From Lachnospiraceae bacterium (GTDB taxonomy: Bacteria > Bacillota > Clostridia > Oscillospirales > Ruminococcaceae), in assembly GCA_023664705.1 (NCBI GenBank), contig JAMPFE010000071.1, forward strand, positions 1-9,904: DNA of 9,904 bases. The letters are read 5' to 3'. This document shows, in pieces, positions 5,408-9,904 of the stretch (the first letter of the stretch is position 1; every line of letters begins with the position of its first letter). The position numbers and the translations under genes are program-made. The notes below the pieces were generated by a model. The model did not search any database and had not been told where the DNA came from. It saw nothing but the letters and a program-made list of their open reading frames with translations.

Positions 5408-6205
5408 TCACCTCGTTTCATAGATATCCCAATCGGCAGAACTGTCTCTGCCCAAATACACCATTTTCACAATATTACCCTTGAACTTATCAAGGCAGTC
5501 TATACTGCCATAAGCGTACACTTTAGATGACATAACATCGTCATCAACGATAAATTCAAGGACGTTAGCACAATCCTCACCGTCATAGTTGACACAGGGA
5601 GTGTACATATTGTTTTCATCGCAATCACAAGGCGCTTTGCCATCGCCGAAAATTATTGTAAACTCTATGCCGGTATCAAGTGTTATTTGAAATCGATCCC
5701 CTATACTTTCAGAATAATACTTGCCAAGAGCCACTATATAATCTTCGTTAAATCGGCGTAAGCCGTTCTCGTCCGTGTAAGCTGCTTGCTGAAATCTGTA
5801 ATGCGGTGTGTACCACAAGTTATAACTCCTGTAATCCGTAAACAATTTTGGTTCGGTGGAAAGGGCAGGGAGCAGAACTTCTTCACCTACCATAAATCTT
5901 TGTGTAGTAGCATTGCTTTCATAAACAACAGGAGAAGTCTCACTCTTGGTATCATTGTCTGCTGAAACCTCAAAACCGTCTGCAATGAGCATAGTGATTT
6001 CTTGAACATTTTCTCCTAGTTCCTTTAAGGTTTCATTAGTGTTATCCATCTTCTCAACAATTTCAGAAACCGCGGAAATTCTGTTTTCCTCGATTGCAGT
6101 TATGGTCTTTCTTTCATTCGTTGTTGCATTAAATACCACACAGGATAACAATAAAAATATACCAATAACACAGCCCCAATAGTTTATAAAATCTTTCCTT
6201 GTCAT
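5408..6205 (-). CDS. Membrane-anchored protein with coiled coil and a beta-rich extracytoplasmic domain
   Basis: A 265-aa protein. Residues 10-28 form a signal anchor (WGCVIGIFLLLSCVVF), 35-75 are heptad-like helix (a likely coiled coil), 76-125 are a low-complexity linker, and 130-250 form a globular domain. The latter has LWYTPHYRF, the pattern DYIVALGKYYSESIGDRFQITLDTG (as separate strands), IIFGDGKAPCDCD and NVLEFIVDDD, with five Cys (193, 195, 204, 212, 237) that could form disulfides. From memory this pattern occurs in Clostridia phage and prophage proteins and recalls 3D/RlpA-type double-psi barrels; that fold assignment is a guess. ATG at 6205 is preferred, with AGGAGG just upstream; ATG at 6253 adds 16 residues without an SD. 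First gene after the consensus promoter at 6292-6320. Confidence 0.72.
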   Translation of the reverse strand: MTRKDFINYWGCVIGIFLLLSCVVFNATTNERKTITAIEENRISAVSEIVEKMDNTNETLKELGENVQEITMLIADGFEVSADNDTKSETSPVVYESNATTQRFMVGEEVLLPALSTEPKLFTDYRSYNLWYTPHYRFQQAAYTDENGLRRFNEDYIVALGKYYSESIGDRFQITLDTGIEFTIIFGDGKAPCDCDENNMYTPCVNYDGEDCANVLEFIVDDDVMSSKVYAYGSIDCLDKFKGNIVKMVYLGRDSSADWDIYETR

Positions 6206-6262
6206 ATTTCCTCCTAGGTCGTTCACTATTTGTTGCTCAAAGAAATAACTCATGTACGCATT

Positions 6263-6270
6263 GTGCGCAC
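6263..6270. promoter_or_regulatory. Palindrome downstream of the minus-strand promoter
   Basis: GTGCGCAC, an 8-bp perfect palindrome at about +15 to +22 from the predicted transcription start. Its position parallels the 13-bp palindrome of the plus-strand promoter, but the sequence differs. Possible operator; weak evidence. Confidence 0.3.
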
Positions 6271-6291
6271 CAAAGGAATCTCTATACTTGT

Positions 6292-6320
6292 ATTATATCA
6301 CAACAAAACAACTTTGTCAA
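6292..6320 (-). promoter_or_regulatory. Consensus sigma-A promoter for the membrane-protein / PAPS-like unit
   Basis: On the minus strand TTGACA (plus 6315-6320), a 17-bp spacer and TATAAT (plus 6292-6297), with TGA just before the -10 (extended -10). Both hexamers are full consensus. The 15 bases AAACCTATTGACAAA (plus 6313-6327) are identical to the plus-strand promoter at 3051-3065. A leader of about 80 nt leads to the ATG at 6205. Confidence 0.88.
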
Positions 6321-6334
6321 TAGGTTTATAAAAA

Positions 6335-6369
6335 TTTTTACAAAAGTTTTTTGTTAATTTTTGTAAAAA
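6335..6369 (-). terminator. AT-rich inverted repeat after rtcB, possible terminator
   Basis: TTTTTACAAAA (6335-6345) and TTTTGTAAAAA (6359-6369) are perfect 11-bp arms with a 13-nt loop, 54 nt after the rtcB stop. In the minus direction a short T run follows. The stem is nearly all A-T, so termination would be weak; it may instead serve as an upstream element of the adjacent promoter. Confidence 0.4.
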
Positions 6370-6423
6370 GCATCGTTATACCTATTTATAATATAGTAAT
6401 GTTTTTTATAACCAATTTGTTAC

Positions 6424-7623
6424 TTATTCGCTTGCTTTATAGTTATACACTGGCTTTATCTGATTAACGATTTCTACGGTATCGGTCAAATTTTCTATAA
6501 TCGCCGACAGGGGTTTGTATGCCATTGGCGCCTCGTCGATTGTTCCTACACCCACAGTCGTAGTGAAAACGCCTTGCATTTCATTCCGGTATTCCTCAGC
6601 CGTTAGTGTTCGTTTTGCTTGTGACCGAGACATCAGTCTGCCAGCACCGTGCGGAGCAGAGTAGTTATAATCGGGATTTCCCTTGCCCTTACAAATCAGG
6701 CTGCCATCACGCATATTGATAGGAATAAGCAGTATTTCACCATCTTGTGCGCTTACTGCACCTTTGCGCAAAATCATATTGTCAATATCAATATAGTTGT
6801 GAATTGTAGTAAACTCGTCGTCGATATGACATTCTATACCATTGATAATTTCTTCTGCCATTGCTTGACGGTTTAACATAGCGTATTCTTGTACAATTTT
6901 CATATCGTGGATATAGTCACTAAACAGATCGCCTTCACAATATGCCAAATCCTTGGGAATTTGTTGTAATGAATTGTTATATGCTGCCAAAGCTGATTGA
7001 ATTTCTTGCGTTTTACCGGCAGCTTTCAACTCATTTACGATTTTACTTGTTTCTTCACCGTTAGGCTTAGACAGCCGTTTATAGGCTTCGTTTTGATAGT
7101 GTTTTGCTACCTCTACACCTAAATGACGTGAGCCGGAGTGTATTACAAGATACAAATTGCCGTTGTCATCTTTGTCTACCTCTATAAAATGGTTGCCGCC
7201 GCCAAGCGTTCCAATGCTCAACTTTGCCCTATTCATATTAACAAAATTTACGCATTTTAATTTCTTCAGATCAATTGTTTGCGCGAGTTTGTGCCGATAT
7301 GAACGGATATTTGAACCCGAAGGAACGGAATTTCGGATAACCTCATCGAGTTTGTTAAAATCCAAACTCTTTTCTTTCAATTTAACAGTTTTCATTCCGC
7401 ATCCAATATCAACCCCGACCAAATTCGGCACTACCTTATCGGTTATCGTCATTGTTGTACCGATTGTGCAACCTGCTCCCGCGTGGACATCGGGCATTAT
7501 GGCAATATGTTCACCTTCTACAAACGGCTGATTGAGCAGCTCGACTATCTGGGCAGCGGCTTCGTTTTCGACTATGGTCGCATATACGTTAGCAATACCA
7601 TATTTTCCTTGTAACTGAAACAT
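6424..7623 (-). CDS. rtcB: RNA-splicing ligase RtcB
   Basis: A 399-aa RtcB, the GTP- and Mn-dependent ligase that joins RNA ends with 2',3'-cyclic phosphate or 3'-phosphate to 5'-OH through a histidine-GMP intermediate. All hallmark blocks are present: MPDVHAGAGCTIG (residues 43-55), metal-site VGVDIGCGM (69-77), GGGNHFIE (141-148), HSGSRHLG (162-169), HNYID (275-279), RKGAVSAQDGE (286-296), the nucleotidyl site PHGAGRLMSRSQAK (324-337, His325) and the C-terminal DEAPMAYKP (363-371). The length equals typical bacterial RtcB (about 400 aa), so it looks intact. ATG at 7623 has AAAGGA seven bases upstream. No archease or RtcA homologue is in the window. It is last in block 1. In phages RtcB is thought to repair host-cleaved tRNA; this use is inferred here. 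Confidence 0.96.
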   Translation of the reverse strand: MFQLQGKYGIANVYATIVENEAAAQIVELLNQPFVEGEHIAIMPDVHAGAGCTIGTTMTITDKVVPNLVGVDIGCGMKTVKLKEKSLDFNKLDEVIRNSVPSGSNIRSYRHKLAQTIDLKKLKCVNFVNMNRAKLSIGTLGGGNHFIEVDKDDNGNLYLVIHSGSRHLGVEVAKHYQNEAYKRLSKPNGEETSKIVNELKAAGKTQEIQSALAAYNNSLQQIPKDLAYCEGDLFSDYIHDMKIVQEYAMLNRQAMAEEIINGIECHIDDEFTTIHNYIDIDNMILRKGAVSAQDGEILLIPINMRDGSLICKGKGNPDYNYSAPHGAGRLMSRSQAKRTLTAEEYRNEMQGVFTTTVGVGTIDEAPMAYKPLSAIIENLTDTVEIVNQIKPVYNYKASE

Positions 7624-7635
7624 TTTTATCCTTTC

Positions 7636-7878
7636 TTAACCGTTCATGTCATCAAAAATGCTTGACACAACAAGACCTTTTATAATATTTCCCAAGAACA
7701 ACAGTCCGTTGCTTATACAAAATGTCATCCAACCGGGTGACATAACCCAAACCCAATCCCAATCAATAGCTCCGCAAAATTTCAATATCAAAAACACGAT
7801 TTGCGTTAGCACTATAACAAAGTTTGTCACTTTGCCGGCTACAACCCCTGCGTTTGTTTGATTAACATTTTTATTCAT
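7636..7878 (-). CDS. Small membrane protein with two predicted transmembrane helices
   Basis: An 80-aa protein. Residues 18-36 (TNFVIVLTQIVFLILKFCG) form one hydrophobic helix, and about 45-72 a second with a Gly-rich turn (SPGWMTFCISNGLLFLGNII). Between them lies a Trp-rich IDWDWVWVMSP loop, a pattern I recall from small phage membrane proteins next to DUF-type genes. The start ATG at 7878 has AAAGGA upstream; a longer frame reaching 7929 lacks an SD and runs into the DUF488-like gene. Four bases separate it from that gene, and rtcB follows 12 nt later. Function unknown; holin-like action cannot be excluded but there is no lysis gene nearby. Confidence 0.72.
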   Translation of the reverse strand: MNKNVNQTNAGVVAGKVTNFVIVLTQIVFLILKFCGAIDWDWVWVMSPGWMTFCISNGLLFLGNIIKGLVVSSIFDDMNG

Positions 7879-7882
7879 ACAA

Positions 7883-8296
7883 TCATCCTTTCTGAACGTT
7901 CGACTGCCATTCCTCGCACTTATACCCATTATCAGTAAGCCATTCCGCTACCAAGTGTCTATGACAAAAATCAGACGGCTTTTCATAACATATCAGCGCG
8001 ATTGCAATATCGGGATTTTCCCAAACATCCTCCCCGATCTCTGCTGAAATAAGTGCTTGTAAGTCTGATATTACTTTTTGCGGAGTTAGGCTTGATAACA
8101 CTTCGTCCTTGAAATGATCAACGTAAAAAATATTATCGTGATTTTGCTTCCACTCCATAAAGAACCCGTATTTTGGAGCGAATTTCTTGTACTGTATTCC
8201 TTTATACCAATCGGGCGCTTTACCGCAAATGCTTATTGGGATAACATTTGTGGGCAAATTCTTAAGATTCGCAAAATACGATGTGTATATCACCAT
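7883..8296 (-). CDS. DUF488-like protein
   Basis: A 137-aa protein with the DUF488 hallmark CYEKPSDFCHRHLVAEWL (residues 103-120), where Cys111 and His112/His114 sit in the conserved CHR motif. The N-terminus MVIYTSYFANLKNL matches the first strand of the family, and KYGFFMEW and VDHFKDEVLSSL lie in between. DUF488 proteins are small, compact and biochemically uncharacterised; many are encoded by phages and mobile elements. The start is ATG at 8296, because AAGGAG lies five bases upstream and a GTG at 8302 would overlap that SD. The SD is contained in the last codons of the gene before, whose stop is two bases away, so the two are probably coupled. Confidence 0.85.
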   Translation of the reverse strand: MVIYTSYFANLKNLPTNVIPISICGKAPDWYKGIQYKKFAPKYGFFMEWKQNHDNIFYVDHFKDEVLSSLTPQKVISDLQALISAEIGEDVWENPDIAIALICYEKPSDFCHRHLVAEWLTDNGYKCEEWQSNVQKG

Positions 8297-8298
8297 CT

Positions 8299-8463
8299 TC
8301 ACTCCTTATTTTTATTTTTGACCGCCGCCCACGTTTCCATCATTCGGCGCTCTTTCTCTTCCTTATTTAGAAGTTCTTGAATACGGGCTTCAAGTCTTTT
8401 AATTTGCGCATAGCACTCAGCAATCTCAATCTCGGTGTTCGTTCTGTGTTCATAATACCCCAT
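8299..8463 (-). CDS. Small coiled-coil protein (54 aa)
   Basis: A short ORF starting MGYYEHRTNTEIEIAECYA and continuing QIKRLEARIQELLNKEEKER, then METWAAVKNKNKE. Residues 10-42 form a continuous amphipathic, highly charged helix with heptad spacing of I/L, so a coiled-coil dimer is likely. The ATG is at 8463 and GGTGG is nine bases upstream, a mediocre SD in the end of the upstream small ORF. The TGA stop is two bases before the DUF488-like start, and its last codons provide that gene's SD (AAGGAG). Family unknown; small leucine-zipper-like proteins are common in phage accessory operons. Confidence 0.68.
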   Translation of the reverse strand: MGYYEHRTNTEIEIAECYAQIKRLEARIQELLNKEEKERRMMETWAAVKNKNKE

Positions 8464-8469
8464 AAACTT

Positions 8470-8577
8470 TTACCACCACATTGCCGGCAGCAGCTTTGCC
8501 CAAATCTCGCCTATCTCACAAGTGGTATCGGTGTAATCGCTGTTATTATTGAAATATTCCTCAAGACGTTCAAGCAT
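8470..8577 (-). CDS. Small hypothetical protein, start uncertain, possibly truncated
   Basis: Starting at ATG 8577 the frame gives 35 residues: MLERLEEYFNNNSDYTD followed by TTCEIGEIWAKLLPAMWW. The frame upstream of this ATG still reads like protein (FEFKGKEYTQRELIEL) back to 8625, where a TAG (8626-8628) blocks it. There is no ATG, GTG or TTG in that stretch. An in-frame ATG at 8637 precedes the TAG by three codons and directly follows GGGAGG, so it is too close to serve as a start. The original gene may have lost its start when it was joined to the preceding one. No good SD serves ATG 8577. The stop TAA lies 6 nt before the next gene's start. Function unknown. Confidence 0.5.
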   Translation of the reverse strand: MLERLEEYFNNNSDYTDTTCEIGEIWAKLLPAMWW

Positions 8578-8620
8578 TAGCTCGATCAGTTCTCTTTGGG
8601 TATATTCCTTTCCCTTGAAC

Positions 8621-9058
8621 TCAAACTACCGAATCATCCTCCCATTTTTCGCCTTTTTTGTACCATTCCGTATCTTCGTCATAAACACCCTCGGTATGAA
8701 CAACTTCAAAATCAACGTCTCCATCAAAGTCTCTTATTAAAGCAGTCGTCCAAGGCTTTGTAATATGGTAATCAAAATCGGGATTGTATGCTAATACCTC
8801 GTCCAATAAGAAAACAGCGACCATACCCGAATCTGCGCAAAAATCACCGATAGGTTCTTTTGTATCGGAGTTAAATACCGTACAATCCCAATCGCCGTAT
8901 ATCGTGTCGCGGCAAATATAATTGTGTATTCCTAAAACCTTCATATTGGAATAGTAGTCACCGCATTTATCCTCGTCGCTCTGCAATGAGTGACCGTCCT
9001 CGCCTTTTCTGATAATATAGCAGGGGTCTGTTATAATAATATCGCCTTTAAATTTCAT
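8621..9058 (-). CDS. Conserved phage protein with N-terminal 'DIIITDPCY' motif, unknown function
   Basis: A 145-aa protein beginning MKFKGDIIITDPCYIIRK, with DTIYGDWDCTVF (residues 51-62), GDFCADSGMVAVFLLDEVL (71-89) and KPWTTALIRDFDGDV (101-115). I recall this combination from many phage genomes, where it has no assigned function. Conserved Cys13, Cys59 and Cys74 and acidic residues could bind a metal, but no enzyme family is recognised. The start ATG at 9058 has AAGGAGAT eight bases upstream and overlaps the previous gene by 11 nt; a longer frame to 9124 lacks an SD. From memory, homologues run on past KKGEKWED for some 25 residues; here the protein stops after DDSVV at 8621, suggesting a shortened C-terminus at the junction with the next ORF. 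Confidence 0.75.
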   Translation of the reverse strand: MKFKGDIIITDPCYIIRKGEDGHSLQSDEDKCGDYYSNMKVLGIHNYICRDTIYGDWDCTVFNSDTKEPIGDFCADSGMVAVFLLDEVLAYNPDFDYHITKPWTTALIRDFDGDVDFEVVHTEGVYDEDTEWYKKGEKWEDDSVV

Positions 9059-9254
9059 TTTGAATATCTCCTTGTCTCGATCTAAGTTTAACTTGACGGT
9101 TATCATAGAATTTACATTTAACATCGACAGTAAAATTTTGATTTTCCATCAATTTTGCAAGATCGTTAATACTTGCTTTAAGAGCTGCCAAACTATCTTT
9201 TGAGTTGCACACAGCAAAGTGTAAGCATTGGTTGCATCCCATCTCTAAACTCAT
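9048..9254 (-). CDS. Small phage protein with a CxxC-x5-C...C cluster
   Basis: A 68-aa protein: MSLEMGCNQCLHFAVC opens with Cys7, Cys10 and Cys16, and Cys47 follows in VDVKCKFY. The CxxC...VC...C.xY layout is typical of short, presumably zinc-binding phage proteins of unknown role. A helix (residues 20-38) lies between. ATG at 9254 is chosen because AAAGGA is eight bases upstream; the ATG at 9263 adds three residues but overlaps the SD. The gene overlaps the next one by 11 nt, so the two are coupled. What it binds is not known. Confidence 0.7.
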   Translation of the reverse strand: MSLEMGCNQCLHFAVCNSKDSLAALKASINDLAKLMENQNFTVDVKCKFYDNRQVKLRSRQGDIQNEI

Positions 9255-9266
9255 ATACACCATCCT

Positions 9267-9641
9267 TTATGTAAGAAAATATAACGCTGTTAAACAAATC
9301 TGAATAATGTGAGCAGTCTGATCTGCTATCAGATTTATTTTCAATTTGTTCGCTTTAAGGTTGTCGATGAAGGCGTGTATTGTCGCGTTCATAACAAACA
9401 ATAATGCAAAATCCCAACCGATTTGAAAGTTGTTATACAGCGCAATGGGGAACATTATCGAAAAACTCCAGCTTACACCATGCATTATCAGCGCAATTAT
9501 CCAGTCGTACTTATATAGCGGATCAGGGGCATTTTGTTTCCACCAACACCGCTGTTTCATATTCGCGAGAATGCCTTGCAAATAATAGTCGTCAACAATA
9601 TGTAAAAATATCATTAACAATAATATAAATATTTTTGACAT
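9267..9641 (-). CDS. DUF3307-like integral membrane protein
   Basis: A 124-aa membrane protein with three or four hydrophobic helices. HIVDDYYLQ (residues 14-22), MH (53-54), HAFIDNLKANK (89-99) and DQTAHIIQ (107-114) are the polar motifs of DUF3307, all falling in or at ends of hydrophobic segments. His14, Asp17, Asp18, His89, Asp93, Asp107 and His111 may form a metal site; the function of the family is unknown. ATG at 9641 has AAGGAG five bases upstream, located in the last codons of the gene before, and only two bases separate the two genes. A role at the cell envelope during infection is a guess. Confidence 0.82.
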   Translation of the reverse strand: MSKIFILLLMIFLHIVDDYYLQGILANMKQRCWWKQNAPDPLYKYDWIIALIMHGVSWSFSIMFPIALYNNFQIGWDFALLFVMNATIHAFIDNLKANKLKINLIADQTAHIIQICLTALYFLT

Positions 9642-9643
9642 AA

Positions 9644-9820
9644 TTACTCCTTGCTGTTGTCCGCAATAACCTTGTCTACCATACTTTGAATTTCATCAAA
9701 AGAACAACCTGTTAATTGATTTACATCAAAATCATATTTTGAAATTCCAGCTTCTTCAAGTTGTTCTTCCCAGTGTGATCTGTCACCTTCCCACGCAGAA
9801 GCGTGTATAAACATACCCAT
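9644..9820 (-). CDS. Small acidic hypothetical protein (58 aa)
   Basis: An ORF of 58 codons starting MGMFIHASAWEGDRSHW and ending with a helical, acidic part (FDEIQSMVDKVIADNSKE). The SD AAGGAG lies seven bases before ATG 9820 and the TAA is two bases before the DUF3307-like start. Trp10 and Trp17 and the acidic helix suggest a compact soluble protein. No family is recognised. It sits directly in the block 1 operon, 11 nt after the stop of the preceding partial gene. Confidence 0.7.
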   Translation of the reverse strand: MGMFIHASAWEGDRSHWEEQLEEAGISKYDFDVNQLTGCSFDEIQSMVDKVIADNSKE

Positions 9821-9831
9821 TTTAACACTCC

Positions 9832-9904
9832 TTATTCAAAATATTTCACCCAACGAGTTTTCTTTTCCTTCGGAACGCCGTTATCTCTACCGCTACGTTT
9901 ACCT
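9832..9904 (-). CDS. C-terminal end of a basic protein (5' part outside the window)
   Basis: The last 23 codons of an ORF that continues beyond 9904. Its sequence, GKRSGRDNGVPKEKKTRWVK then YFE and TAA (9832-9834), is rich in Lys and Arg. The stop overlaps the next gene's SD region (AATAAGGAGTG), as at other junctions in this operon. Product unknown; nucleic-acid binding is possible from charge alone. Confidence 0.5.
   Translation of the reverse strand, partial: GKRSGRDNGVPKEKKTRWVKYFE

Noticed and set aside
8470..8637. Reassigned amber codon (TAG read as an amino acid) in the small ORF after ATG 8637
   Set aside because: ATG 8637 has no correctly spaced SD, and all other genes fit the standard code, including a TAG that ends the PAPS-like gene normally.
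1..9904. tRNA genes, CRISPR arrays, insertion sequences or attachment sites
   Set aside because: No cloverleaf, no regularly spaced direct repeats, and no transposase or integrase was seen on either strand by eye.

Overview
The window looks like accessory DNA of a bacteriophage or prophage from a low-GC Gram-positive host, most likely a gut Clostridia-type Bacillota. The reasons are the roughly 40% GC content, strong AGGAGG-type ribosome binding sites before nearly every gene, TTGACA-17-TATAAT promoters with extended -10 elements, and tightly packed small genes with 2-11 nt gaps or overlaps. The gene set also fits: phage-type C5 DNA methyltransferases, a phage-type PAPS-reductase-like protein, RtcB, DUF488 and DUF3307. 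No capsid, tail, terminase, integrase or replication gene is visible, so phage versus another mobile element remains an inference. The standard code is used, with TAA, TGA and one TAG as gene stops.

All but one of the supported genes are on the minus strand, so the biological order runs from right to left. Block 1 (9904 down to 6424) is a compact run: a partial basic protein, a 58-aa protein, a DUF3307-like membrane protein, a Cys-motif small protein, a conserved phage 'ITDPCY' protein, two small genes missed by length cut-offs, a DUF488-like protein, a small two-helix membrane protein and the RNA ligase RtcB. Block 2 starts at a consensus promoter at 6292-6320. It encodes two membrane-anchored proteins of probably extracytoplasmic function, a small protein between them, and a 453-aa PP-loop/zinc-cysteine protein of the PAPS reductase superfamily. 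Block 3 (3023 down to 7) is a DNA methylation cluster: a C5 methyltransferase split into two polypeptides that overlap by 362 nt in different frames, then a second, DNMT3-like C5 methyltransferase with a G9 tract in its reading frame, then an HPr-like protein. The three junctions in block 3 are translationally coupled: an internal start with a strong SD, then two TTGA overlaps.

Between blocks 2 and 3 (3024-3427) sits the only plus-strand unit. It has a consensus promoter, a palindrome just downstream of the likely transcription start, a structured leader with two mutually exclusive hairpins, a strong SD, a 56-aa ORF and an intrinsic terminator. Its promoter shares an identical 15-bp stretch (AAACCTATTGACAAA) with the block 2 promoter on the opposite strand.

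The points most worth following up are the overprinted split methyltransferase with its degenerate TL-repeat recognition region, the possibly phase-variable G9 tract in the second methyltransferase, and the autonomous plus-strand mini-gene.
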